64,000 bases of DNA from Arthrinium phaeospermum. Lineage: Eukaryota > Ascomycota > Sordariomycetes > Amphisphaeriales > Apiosporaceae. The notes below the pieces were generated by a model. That model worked only from the letters and a program-made list of their open reading frames with translations, did not search any database and was not told the DNA's origin. The stretch covers positions 1,612,001 through 1,676,000 of the forward strand of contig QYRS01000003.1 of NCBI GenBank assembly GCA_006503535.1, in the 5' to 3' direction. Positions 12,467 through 22,564 of this stretch are shown here, in pieces. Each line of letters starts with the position of its first letter. Position 1 is the stretch's first letter. The translations under genes and the position numbers were made by a program.

Positions 12467-14314
12467 ATGTCGGCGTCCAGCCAATCCACATCTACGAGTC
12501 CTTCGAGTACTCAACCTAGCGCTGTTGTAGACCCCTTGGATCTGCTCGACTTCACCGATTACGATGGGCTTCCCGATGGAAACGCCTACAACTCTCCGTC
12601 GCTGACCCCCGAGGCTTCCGTCAAGCAGCAGTTCACCAGCCGCCAGTCCCCCATCTCAGCGACCGCGTCAACAATGTCCGCCAACCAGACAATGTCTGGC
12701 CCCAGTCACCAGTACGATCAGTATAAGCAGCAGACGCCTTTTGTCCCGGGCGCCCTGGCGACCACTCTGGCAGTGAACCAGAGCAGCGCGCATGTTGGAT
12801 ACGACTTGGAGTACATGTCTACGCAGATGAACACGACCGAGGACATCTTCGACTTCAACTCCGCCCCGTCTCAGAACTCGCTCAGCAGCCCCGAGATGGA
12901 CATGGACTTCGAGCCCTCGAGCGACGCGTCGTTTTTCTTCAACGAGTCCACCGTCAACCCCAATGCCATTGCCGGTCACGATGCGCAGTCGATGGCTTCG
13001 CCCGCGGCGGTCACTAGCAATGTCGGCAGGATGTACCCTGGTATGCACTCGCAGGCTGCCGCCATGGCCAAGGCTCGCCAGCAGCAGCAGCGTCAACAGC
13101 AGATCATTCAGCAACAACAGCGACAGCAGCAAAACGCGAAGCAGCAGCAACAACAGCAGCAGCAGCAACAGCGACCCAAGAGTGCTCAGCCCGCCGATCC
13201 CCTGGTGGAGCAGAAGATCACCCAATTGTTGAACTCGATGAGGGCTCAATCCTCTGGCGCTGATGGCCAAGGCAACTCGCCCCACCTCAATGTCCCTAAG
13301 CTGAAGAAGGACGAGGAGGATATGGACGAAGACGAGAGACTCCTGAACAGTGAGGAAGGCAAAAAGCTCAGCAGCAAGGAGAGACGTCAACTCCGCAACA
13401 AGGTGTCTGCCCGCGCTTTCCGATCTAGGAGAAAGGGTAAGTTTGATCATCAATTCCTGTTCCTGCTTCAGCGTACTAATTCGATTTCTATAGAATACAT
13501 CTCCCAGCTCGAGGCTGAGATCGCCGGCAAGGTTACCGAGAATGGCGAGCTCCGCTCCCAGAACCGTGCCTTGTTGGAAGAGAACAGACGCCTGTCAGAC
13601 CTGACCCGCATGCTGTTGTCCTCCAACGCCTTCTCCGGTTTCTTGGATAACCTCAGCACCAACCCTGCTGCCTCTGCGCCGCAGCAACCTCAGCGGGTTG
13701 AGCAACGCGTCGAGGAAACTCGCCAGGTCCCCAAGGATGTCAACCCTTACTCTGCTGCCCAGCAGCAGCAACAGCAAGTCAGCATGGTCATGGTCCCCGA
13801 ACAGACTATGGATTTCTCTATGCTGAACCTGAACTCCGGCGATGCCTTCAACTACCAGCCCCAGGTGTTCACTGTGATGGAGACCCCTGAGCTCCCCGAG
13901 TTCAACGCTGATGTCTTGGCCGGCAAGAGCTCCGATGCTGCTTTCGAATCTGAGACGAGCAAGGTTGAGGTTTCTGCCATTGAGGCCCCTACCCTGCTCG
14001 AGTCCACCAAGTCCGAGCTGTCCGAGGTCCCGGCCACTCAGGTCACCAGCACAGAGAGTGTTGTCGCCGACCTCGACGCGGACATCTTCGATGACGACGC
14101 TGCGCCTTCCGTTACGGAGTCCAAGGATGAGTCGCGCACTACCACGCTTTTTGTTGGCATCCAACCCGAGAAGGTCTTTGCTCGTTTCGAGATTGCCGAC
14201 GCTGCCGAGGAGGCTGACGCCATGTCCGCCAAGGCGCTGAGGCGAGTGCAGCGCATGAGTGCCAGCATGGAAGCCACGATGGAACGGTTAGAACGTCTCA
14301 CTGTTGGGTTGTAA
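12467..14314 (+). CDS. bZIP transcription factor, MeaB-like, 596 aa
   Basis: Exons 12467..13436 and 13494..14314 join in phase 1 across a 57-nt intron (GTAAGT...TACTAAT...TATAG), giving 596 aa. The basic region SSKERRQLRNKVSARAFRSR (residues ~305-324) is followed directly by the coiled coil EYISQLEAEI..ENGELRSQN. The N-terminus is Q/S/N-rich with a poly-Q block at about residues 205-236. The C-terminal half is acidic, consistent with activation. The basic region and the following RMLLSSNAFSGFLDNL block resemble the MeaB family, known in Aspergillus as a nitrogen-repression regulator. IDI-4-like factors are also close, so the exact orthologue is uncertain. The one intron is in frame and stop-free, so retention would insert 19 residues between the basic region and the zipper. 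Confidence 0.9.
   Translation: MSASSQSTSTSPSSTQPSAVVDPLDLLDFTDYDGLPDGNAYNSPSLTPEASVKQQFTSRQSPISATASTMSANQTMSGPSHQYDQYKQQTPFVPGALATTLAVNQSSAHVGYDLEYMSTQMNTTEDIFDFNSAPSQNSLSSPEMDMDFEPSSDASFFFNESTVNPNAIAGHDAQSMASPAAVTSNVGRMYPGMHSQAAAMAKARQQQQRQQQIIQQQQRQQQNAKQQQQQQQQQQRPKSAQPADPLVEQKITQLLNSMRAQSSGADGQGNSPHLNVPKLKKDEEDMDEDERLLNSEEGKKLSSKERRQLRNKVSARAFRSRRKGKFDHQFLFLLQRTNSISIEYISQLEAEIAGKVTENGELRSQNRALLEENRRLSDLTRMLLSSNAFSGFLDNLSTNPAASAPQQPQRVEQRVEETRQVPKDVNPYSAAQQQQQQVSMVMVPEQTMDFSMLNLNSGDAFNYQPQVFTVMETPELPEFNADVLAGKSSDAAFESETSKVEVSAIEAPTLLESTKSELSEVPATQVTSTESVVADLDADIFDDDAAPSVTESKDESRTTTLFVGIQPEKVFARFEIADAAEEADAMSAKALRRVQRMSASMEATMERLERLTVGL
13079..13175 (+). repeat. Poly-glutamine (CAG/CAA) tract in the bZIP gene
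   Basis: Mixed CAG and CAA codons with a few R, I and N codons encode an interrupted glutamine run around residues 205-236, before the basic region. Mixing the two codons makes length change less likely than in a pure repeat. Confidence 0.85.
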
Positions 14315-15712
14315 TTGGTTTTCTATTCACCATTTTTTTAATATTACTTGACGAAGGGGGGAAAGGCGTTTTCATTATTTGGTCCCGTGGAAAGCGGAGG
14401 GACTACATACATGCCACATGTATTCATCCATGGATATGGATGCTTCTCACTTGGACTGTGACATATGAATCGGCGTTCTTAGCGTTCTTTGGAGATTGGA
14501 TATAGCTTTGCATATCAATGATTTGCCTTTGGAGGTTGGGAGGGATACTGGATTGCAGCCCATATGACTGCCACATTAGACTAGCCGGCCACACGCCACT
14601 CGGCCTGAAAATGAAACCACATTATGTAGTAAAAGCTGCAGTTTTGCATCCTACTATGTGGTTCTTCCAGGCATTTTTTTTCACATCAGCAGTATATACA
14701 TACATATATATATATATGTGCGTGACATAGCAGGTGCAGTCTTCATGCAATAACCATCCCATGTCTGTATGCTACGCCCCGGCTCGGAGTCTTTTGGTTG
14801 GTTTAGCAACCTCGGGTCCGTCCAAAAGACCGCTGTTGTTGCCGGCTATATGCAAGGGGATGACTTGCGTGCCGCCGCGTGCGCGCATACTAAGCTGTTG
14901 ACACAGGCAGGGCACACACTAAGCACTACAGAGCCTGTCTACGGAAGACGAATAAGCGCGACGTGGTTAGGTTAACCTAGATGATGATATATATAGTTTC
15001 GGCTCTAACGGCACATGAGATGAGAAACCACTGCAAGTCGTTTGGCTTGACTGTATCGAGTGCTGCCGAATATGGGATACGGAGCACGAGGTCGCCATGC
15101 ATCAACCTATTTGTAGACCTTCGCCCCTCGAGACCAGCCGCACTTGGTCTGGCATTAGTGGCATGGTTCGTTTAGAGCTGGGCTGTGTGCGGACGACATG
15201 GGTTTTGGGCGACAACAGGCGAGATCTCTATCCCGATCGAAGAAATCGATATATCCATCGTAGCGTAGTAGATACGGAATTAAAACGCACGCCGGGTCCC
15301 GCCGGAATCTGGTAATTGATGGTTGTTACTACTGTACCGTGGATGGGGGTGACATCACCATCTCAACAACGTACCCATCGATGGTCGTGAAAGAGAGCAG
15401 GAGACAGGTCATGCCCGTCTTCGCTCTGCTGGGAATCCGAAAGCCTATCCCCAAAGTTGCGGCTTTACAGTTCAAACTGAACTGATTCATGTTGGTGCCG
15501 TTGCCGCTCCGTTGTCCACGACAATAAACACGGCCAAGGTATTACTTAACCGGTGGTTTGGCCATGGGATAAACACAGACCTCGCCTTTCCTTGTCATCA
15601 TCACAAACAGAGCCCTCTATAGAAAAGGGACATCTTACGGACGCTCCGAGTCATCTGGCAGCCTTCCGCAACGTGTCGCCCCAACCCCCCTTAGGAACAG
15701 CAGAGAGGCGCC
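14315..15712. other. Intergenic, 1.4 kb
   Basis: No gene is recognised. The left end should hold the bZIP 3' UTR. A short TA-dinucleotide tract (ACATATATATATATATGTG) lies at about 14700-14720. The right end is presumably the promoter of the SNG1-like gene. Confidence 0.5.
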
Positions 15713-17502
15713 ATGGCGAAACCCGGTAGCGAACTGTCCAGCCCAGTTTCGTCCGAGACCACCTACATATTCAGCTCCGACCGGGAAGCCGGGCGGGAGT
15801 ATGGCCGTACTCATCATCACCATGGCAAGCTTCACAGCAGGCTCCATGGCGGCCACCGCGGCCGGGAGCACGGCCGGGGCCCCAACCAGCGGCACTTGAA
15901 CCAGCACCACCACTCGGTCGGCTTTTGGGACCGGAGTATGGATAAGGTACGGGCCCACGTCATCCAGATGTGGCTCAAGACAGGTGAGCTGACAACTCTA
16001 TCGATTCATGCTCTGGAGATGTTGTTGAACTGACGCACACGCCAGTGCTGATTCTTGTCGTCTTCGTCCTCTCGGTCATGTCTCTGTACTGGGCCGTCCT
16101 GTTCAAAGCAGAGGCGAACATGAAAAACCTGAAGGTGGCCGTCGTCGACTTCGACGGCCAAACGGCCCCGTACAACGACATCGACCCCTTTGTAGGACCG
16201 ACCTTGACCCAGATGGTCCAGGAGGCGGCCGACCTTAGTGCGCACCCCACGCTAGGATACCAGGTCATCCCGGCCTCCGCGTACGGTTACGACCCGATGC
16301 AGGTCCGCCAGGCCGTCTACGACTTCCACTTCTGGGCCGCCATCGTCGTCCAGGCCAACGCCTCGTCGCTGCTCCAGTCGTCCCTGGCCGCCGGCAACGG
16401 CTCCTACGACCCCTCGGGCGCCGTGCAGACCATCTTCGTCTCGGCCCGGGACCAGAACACCATCTTCGAGTTCGTGCTGCCCCAGTTCGAGCAGCTGGAG
16501 AAGCAGTTCATGGCCCGGTTCGGCCCCGCCTGGGCCCAGCGGATCGCGGACAACACCTCCATCTCCGCGGCCATGATGTCCGCGGCCCCGGCGACCGTCA
16601 ACCCGGCCGTTTCTTTCCTCCAGATCGACCTGCGGCCCTTCTCGCCCGCCGCGGCTACGCCCGGTGTGTCCATTGGTCTGATCTATCTGATCATTATCGC
16701 ATTCTTCTCCTTTGCCTTCTTCCTACCTATACATACGGTAAGTGGCCTGGCTGTTGCTAGTGACATCCCGCACCATGACATAACATCTGGTGCCAGTTGT
16801 GGCAACTGACTAACACATACGGCTGTTTAGAAATACATCACGCCGCAGGGCCATCCCCCGCTGCACTTCTGGCAGTTTATCATCTGGCGACTGTTCGCAT
16901 CCATCACGTCCTACATCTTCGTCTCCCTCGCCTACTCGATGGTGTCGCTGGCGTTCCAGATCCCGTTCTCGCACCCGCCGGCGTCGCCCGTGGAGGTGGC
17001 CTTCAACGCCTCGGCGTACGGGCGGGGCTCCTTCGTGGTGTACTGGATGCTCAACTTCGTGGGCATGATCGCGCTGGGCATCACGTGCGAGAACGTGGCC
17101 ATGATCCTGGGCCAGCCGTGGACGGCGCTCTGGCTCATCTTCTGGGTCATCACCAACGTGTCGACGGCGTTCTACAGCATCGACCTGGCGCCGCGCTTCT
17201 TCCGCTGGGGCTACGCCTGGCCGCTGCACAACATCGTCGAGGCCTCGCGCCAGATCCTGTTCGACCTGCACCCGCGCATCGGCCTCAACTTCGGCGTCCT
17301 CTTCACCTGGGTCGCCGTCAACTTCACCCTCTTCCCGCTCTGCTGCTACTTCATGCGCTGGAAGATGGAGCACGAGAAGCGCAGCGCCGAGCGCAACAAG
17401 GACCGCTACGTCGTCGAGACCTTCGACGGCGCCAAGGAGTACTCCAAGAAGGAGGGGGACAACCCGCCGATAAGGCGACGGGGCTTCATGAGAGGCATGT
17501 AA
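15713..17502 (+). CDS. SNG1-type (DUF3533) polytopic membrane protein, 544 aa
   Basis: Exons 15713..15983, 16046..16737 and 16831..17502 join in phase 1 and phase 0 to give 544 aa. The DUF3533 family includes yeast Sng1, linked to nitrosoguanidine resistance and plasma-membrane lipid asymmetry. The layout fits: a cytosolic N-terminus, one helix at about residues 91-110 (VLILVVFVLSVMSLYWAVLF), a large extracytosolic domain (~115-300) opening with LKVAVVDFDGQTAPYND, then a cluster of about five helices from GLIYLIIIAFFSFAFFLP onward. The N-terminus is unusually His-rich (THHHHGKLHSRLHGG and NQHHH), which could bind metal or simply be disordered. The tail is charged and cytosolic. Frames on the opposite strand are GC shadows. 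Its right-hand neighbour is a decayed MFS pump, so this is a small membrane-export neighbourhood. Confidence 0.85.
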
Positions 17503-17978
17503 AAACGAGGGCAAACGGAGCGAGTGACTAAAGTTGACGAAAAAAAATTTGGAAATCTGAAATGTCGCGAGGGAGGTTGACGAGCAGGAGGCGTGGATGG
17601 TTCGTGTTGCTGTAACTATATACCCCTTGATGGCAGTCAAAGCGACTGTGGTATTTCAATTATGTTGCTACAATATAATGCCTTGGAAATCTTTAAGCTG
17701 GTACATACGACCATATCCTGCTGAATACTAGGGATCCCGTCCGCTCTCCCATATATAAGCAGCAGAGAGCCGAATTAGTACTAGGGTCGGTGACGACCTG
17801 GGAATCCTCGGTGTTGTATGTTTTTGTCTTTTTGGCGCAGGGCAATATTTCTACATGCTACCCGATATGAAAGCTGGACAAGAAGGATTTTTTTGAGCTG
17901 AATTTTAAAAATAGATGGTTGATTTGGGAGCGATGGAGGTTCTCACCCAGCCATCAATAATAGCGAGCTAGTCACCAT
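17503..17978. other. Convergent 3' intergenic region
   Basis: AT-rich sequence lies between two converging genes. It should hold both 3' UTRs. Nothing else is recognised. Confidence 0.5.
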
Positions 17979-19375
17979 TCAAGACGCCTCAAACCCCTGT
18001 CTACCCACATACTCTCTCTCCATAGGCAGCTCAGCACTGAGGCACGACGCAAGGACAACAGCGCATGCAATTCCGGTTATGACAACCCAAGTTCTCTGAA
18101 ACGGGTTCTGGTAGGCGTCGACCAACTTGACTGTGACCTCTTCGGGAAGTATCAAGGTGCCCAAAGTAGGAACGAACCCAATAGCCTCGTATGGCGACTC
18201 GAGAAGTTTGAGCGGCTCTGGCAATGGTCCAAAGTCGGCCATGGCTCTTTGAAATCTCGCAATGAAGACGGTATTTCCGGGTATACTGCATCATAACCGG
18301 GGCAAAGAAACTGAAGGCAAGAGTCACTCAAGCAAGTGGGATGCCCATGATAGTTGCTTGCAGCGGAGGCTGAAGGAAGACGGCCTGGAAGAACAAGGGG
18401 ATGTACAAGACGAGCGAGTACGTAAGCATCCCATTTAGGAGCCCCGAGGCCAATGCCGCGCCGAAGGTCCGGTTAGAAAACACCCGGTGTGGGATGAGCG
18501 GCTCCATCGGCCTTGCCTCGTAGATTGCGAATATGACAAGTACGATGAAACCCATGATCAGCGGGACAAGAGTCTGCCAAGATGCCCAAGTAAACAGGGC
18601 ACCGGCCCAGCTTAGAGGCAAGGAAGATAGGGTCGTACCGGAGGCAAAAAGTAGCATGCCCGATATATCGAGCCGACAGATCTTAGAACCCAGAGCCAGA
18701 TCGATCGTTTTCAGACGCAGGCACACCCAGGCGAGTATGAATGCGACTGCGCAAAAAGGTAGATTGATCCAGCCGGTCCAGCGCCATGTGGCGAACTTGG
18801 TGAAGAGGGCACCGACCAAAGGGCCGGTCAGAGTCCCCACGGCGAGCGCAAGGCCCACGATGGCCAGGTAAAGGGGCCTCTCCTTCAGCGTGGTGACGTC
18901 GGAGAGGATGATGGCTTGCAGCACATCTAACCCACCGCCCCAAAGGCCTTGCAGTAGCCGACCAGCGATGACGACGGGCATGCTGTTGGCTACTCCGAAC
19001 ACCACCGAACCCACGACGAAGAACAGAATGGTCAGTAGCAGCGGAGTCCTGCGGCCAAATACATTGGAAATGCTCGAGTAGATTGGCTGCGTGACCACGA
19101 CGCCCAGCATGAAGGCGATGCTGGTCCAGAACGACTCCAGGGTCGATCCATCTAGTTGGTTAGTGATGGTCTACTTCCCGCGTCAGCTCGTGCCTTAGCA
19201 GTGTGCGGTGATGGGGGAAGTAAAGACGCACTGGTGTAGCCACAGCAAGTGTAGTCAAATCCCAGGAAACCAACAATGCGATAAGCGCCAGCATGAAAAT
19301 GGAAAGGTAGAATGAAAGAGGCTTCTTGGGCCTGGGAGTCGCCGATAACTGTGACGATGGAACCGACTGGATCAT
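17979..19375 (-). pseudogene. MFS drug-efflux-type transporter, broken (stop plus internal deletion)
   Basis: Exon 1 (19375..19232, MIQSVPSSQL...TTLAVATP) joins exon 2 at 19170 across a 61-nt intron in phase 0, giving the expected ...ATP|TITNQLDGSTLESFW... of a 14-helix (DHA2-like) efflux pump. The frame runs well through GRLLQGLWGGGLDVLQAIIL to GIPLA, where TGA at 18330-18328 stops it. The same frame then continues as VTLAFSFFAPVMMQYTRKYR, so the TGA interrupts a helix. At about 18290-18268 the sequence jumps frame to NTVFIARFQRAMADF and the normal C-terminal part of the family (EAIGFVPTLG...AYQNPFQRTWVVITG), ending at 17979. The helices expected between those blocks are missing. I read this as a nonsense mutation plus an internal deletion with frameshift. 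An intron cannot explain it, because no sequence for the missing helices is present. Confidence 0.8.
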
Positions 19376-20155
19376 CGTGCTGATAACTTGGTAAATATCA
19401 TGACATTTGGGGGTCTCTAGAGATTAGGTCCTTGATGCGGAACGGATAAATAGGGGGCATATCACTGCAAGCAAACAGTTAATATCCATGGTAAATATGT
19501 ATTCAACAACCTTTTTGGATACACAAGCGAGTCCGCATGCGAACCCCTTGCCTTGGCTCTTGTGGTCCGTCATCGCGAAGCCCGGCGTGCAGGGCGGCCC
19601 AGTCCGGTGTGCTACCCACTCGAAACCCGGTCTGCCGGGTGGCCTCCTCGGACCTTGGCTACGCAGAGCAGCGATCTTCTGCTGTGAGAGGTTCGCCAAC
19701 CCGACCGCGTATTGTTCCTGATGGCATCGCTAGCAGGGATCCAAGGATGCCACCTGCTGCCGGGAACCAATCAATCATATGGGCGTCCTTGAGTTCAGTT
19801 GAGTTCATTGCCCACTTACTAATATGGCATCACCGAACTGAAGCTTCACTTCAAATCCTTTAGGCGGACCCTGGGTACATTCACGGGGAAAATGACAAAA
19901 TGACGAGCAATTGTTGATTGGAAGGGAATAAAAAAGAAGTCTCCAATCAAGGGGAGTTGTTGGCTGCAAGGGTTTCTGAAAAGGCAGCCACAGCTACGCA
20001 ATTGCCTGCCCCCGGCTGTAATATTTACACCGTCGCGTCCCTGAATTCCTCCGGCCAGCCGAGCTCCCCTCGCCGTTAAGTTGGCTGGTGTGCGCAACCC
20101 AAAGACAGGCAGAAGTTGAGACATGCCTTGCTGACCCCTTAATCTCATCATCAAT
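19376..20155. other. Divergent intergenic region
   Basis: No gene is recognised. The region must carry the promoters of the MFS pseudogene (left) and the short-chain dehydrogenase (right). Confidence 0.5.
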
Positions 20156-21172
20156 ATGGTTCGCTTGAATTTTGACCCTAAAAAGGAAATCCCCGACCTC
20201 TCTGGCAGAATCATCCTCATCACTGGAGGTAAGTAAGCCTTGGATGTGCAAAATTCTATATTCTTCCTGTGTTTCCCTTCTTGAGGGTGACCCGATTTCG
20301 CTTACATTTTCCCCGCGCCTACAGGCACAGCCGGTGTGGGCAAGGGCACCGTCTTAGAGTTGGCGTCCCACAACCCAGCGCACATTCTCTTCACGGGCCG
20401 TAATGCCCAGGCGGCGGACGAAGTGATTGCCCAAGCGCCACAGGGCGTCAAGGTGACCTTCGTCGCCTGCGACACGGCCAACAACGCCTCGGTCCTGACC
20501 GCGGCCCAGGAAATTCTGGCCCAGGTCCCGGACCGGCTCGACGTGCTGGTCTGCTGCGCCGGCATCATGGCGAAGCCGGCCGGCGTCAGCGCCGACGGCT
20601 ACGAGGTCCACTTCGCCACGAACCAGCTCGGCCACTCCCTCCTCATCCGCAGGCTGCTGCCCCTGCTCGAGAAGACGGCGGCGCTGCCCGACGCCGACGC
20701 GCGCATCGTCATGGTCACCAGCCTGGGCTGGAAGGGGACGCCGCCGGGTGGCATCCAGTTCGACAAGCTCCGGAGCGAGCAGAACCTGTTCGCCCTGGGC
20801 CCCTGGTTGCGCTACGGGCAGAGCAAGCTGGCCAACCTGCTGTACGCGCGGGAGCTGGCCGCTCGATACCCCCAGATCACGTCGATCTCGATCCACCCCG
20901 GCGTCGTCAAGACGGCCCTGGTCACGGACCTGACACTGACGCAGAAGATGCTGGTCTATGCTCCCAACGTCGGGAAGATGCTCACCCCGGAGCAGGGCAC
21001 GTACAATCTTCTCTGGGCAATCACTGCCCCGAAGGAGAAGATCAAGACTGGGGGGTTCTATCTGCCGGTTGGAGAGATCTGCAATGACAAAACCAAGCCG
21101 AGCGAGGATCCCGAACTCCAGAAGCGCCTGTGGGACTGGACAGAGGAGCAGCTTGCCAAGTACGACACGTAA
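20156..21172 (+). CDS. Short-chain dehydrogenase/reductase, 306 aa
   Basis: Exons 20156..20228 and 20325..21172 join in phase 1 across a 96-nt intron that splits the cofactor motif, giving 306 aa. This is a classical NAD(P)-dependent SDR. The Rossmann motif TGGTAGVG is at residues 23-30, a CCAG variant of NNAG at 101-104, Asn124 in the structural position, the catalytic Ser157 in VTSLGW, and Tyr188/Lys192 in YGQSK. The chain resembles the retinol-dehydrogenase/WWOX-like fungal SDRs, whose substrates are mostly unknown. No signal peptide or strong membrane anchor is visible, so it is probably cytosolic. The substrate cannot be read from sequence. It is a single gene with its own promoter. Confidence 0.88.
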
Positions 21173-21719
21173 ATGATGGTGGGAGCCTGGCGTACGTAAA
21201 TACAAGGATATGAGACAACTTACCAGACTCTGTAGGTGTACTGTCGATGCGTGCTCTTATCAAGCTACCTTGGGGACGGGCGAATGACTGGAGATTTTGA
21301 TACATAATACCTTTACGTTGGTATTGTTGATTGGCATCAAGTGTTCACTTTTTTATTCCATAGAACGACTTTGGGAGATGTTGTAATCCAATTGCTTCAT
21401 TATTTCTGTGGTAAAATGTGGTGTAAGTCACGACCGAACAATTCAAAAGCAGTTTTGGCGTCACACATTGGCGGTCAAGAGCAAGATAGTTTTTGGGAAG
21501 TCCAATCCATGGACAGGTAAATTTATATGTACAGCTATATCAATATAGACAAAAAAGTTCGTAACTTCATGATTCGTGCTTGCTTCTTTTTTCCACAGCT
21601 TACAGGAGAACAGATCCTACAAGAAGGAGGAGGCATCAATCACACCCAAAGCTCCAGCACGTTTGTACTTGTCTGCCCATGCCGCTCTGTACCACGGGCT
21701 GCCGTTCGAGACGAGGCGC
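21173..21719. other. Convergent 3' intergenic region
   Basis: AT-rich sequence between the SDR and AA9 genes, expected to hold both 3' UTRs. No other feature was seen. Confidence 0.5.
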
Positions 21720-22397
21720 TTAGCAAGTGAAGACCTTGGGGCCCGGGTTCTCGTAGCTGGTGGGGACGGGGTAGTAGAGGTTGAACTTGATGCCGGGGTC
21801 GGTGGGGCTGTAGGCGCCGGGGAAGGCGACGCCGGCGGGGGAGCTGGAGCCGCCGCCCTCGACCTTGATCTGGGCGCAGCTGAGGTAGAACTGGGCGCCG
21901 TTCTCCTGGCCGGCCGAGTGCAGGGCGATGTGCTCGACGCGGAGCAGGTACTCGCCGTCGGCGACGCAAGGGGGGATGGTGGCCGAGACCTCGCGGGCGC
22001 CGTCCGAGGGCCAGGTGAGGCCGCTCTGGGCGAAGTTGGGCTGGTCCTCGTAGATCTTGAACCAGACGTCGCCGCTGCCGTCAAAGTCGGCGACGGAGCC
22101 GGGGGCCTTGGCCATGTAGAAGGCCAGGGGACCGGGGTGGCCGATGTTGGTCTTGAAGCCGACCTTGTCGCCGGCCTTGACCGACATGGTCTTGGCGCCC
22201 TCGTTGCCGGGGGCGGCCTGGTAGCAGCGGATGGCGTCGGACTTGACGTTCTCGACGGGGCCGTTGTTCTGGAAGTTGGTCGTCTTGCGGACGTACTCCC
22301 AGTCCTCAGTGGTCTTGCCGTTGGCGATCAGGGCAGGGAAGGTGTAGTGGGCCGAGACGGCCGAGACGAGCATGGTGAGGGCAGTGAAGGACTTCAT
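21720..22397 (-). CDS. AA9 lytic polysaccharide monooxygenase, single domain, 225 aa
   Basis: This secreted copper enzyme oxidatively cleaves cellulose or related beta-glucans. A 16-residue signal peptide (MKSFTALTMLVSAVSA) is followed by His17, which becomes the N-terminal His of the mature histidine brace. The second brace histidine is His87 in GHPGPLAFYM. The conserved second-sphere His160 and the Q169-F170-Y171 motif (axial tyrosine) are in place, and Cys58 and Cys174 fit the usual core disulfide. The chain stops at PKVFTC, with no linker or carbohydrate-binding module. The gene has no intron, unlike the other AA9 gene in this window. A TATA-like site lies about 160 bp upstream. Frames on the other strand are GC shadows. 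Confidence 0.95.
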   Translation of the reverse strand: MKSFTALTMLVSAVSAHYTFPALIANGKTTEDWEYVRKTTNFQNNGPVENVKSDAIRCYQAAPGNEGAKTMSVKAGDKVGFKTNIGHPGPLAFYMAKAPGSVADFDGSGDVWFKIYEDQPNFAQSGLTWPSDGAREVSATIPPCVADGEYLLRVEHIALHSAGQENGAQFYLSCAQIKVEGGGSSSPAGVAFPGAYSPTDPGIKFNLYYPVPTSYENPGPKVFTC

Positions 22398-22556
22398 GGT
22401 GGCGGTGTTTGTTGTTGTTGTTGGAAAAGCGATCGTGTATACTACTAAGAAGTTCGAAAGAGTGACTGAAGCAGTGAATGAATGGTCTGGAGTTTGGTGG
22501 TGTGTGTGTGATGTTGACTAGTGATCAGAAAACAAGACAGACGGCGAAGCAACATG

Positions 22557-22564
22557 CTCTTATA
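22557..22564 (-). promoter_or_regulatory. TATA-like box of the AA9 gene
   Basis: The minus strand reads TATAAGAG about 160 bp before the start codon at 22397, a plausible core promoter position. Sequence match only. Confidence 0.4.

Noticed and set aside
16797..17640. Long frames in both orientations over the SNG1-type gene
   Set aside because: They are low-complexity shadows (R/H/L/A-rich) of the true third exon.
17979..18330. Treating the end of the MFS gene as extra exons
   Set aside because: The sequence between the two blocks is too short to encode the missing helices, and the frame shift coincides with their absence.
20354..21205. 283-codon frame antisense to the SDR gene
   Set aside because: Arg/Gly/Leu-rich shadow of the SDR coding strand. 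The SDR has all catalytic motifs.
21576..22448. 290-codon frame antisense to the AA9 gene
   Set aside because: It is a Gly/Val/Asp-rich shadow. The AA9 frame has a signal peptide and complete copper site.
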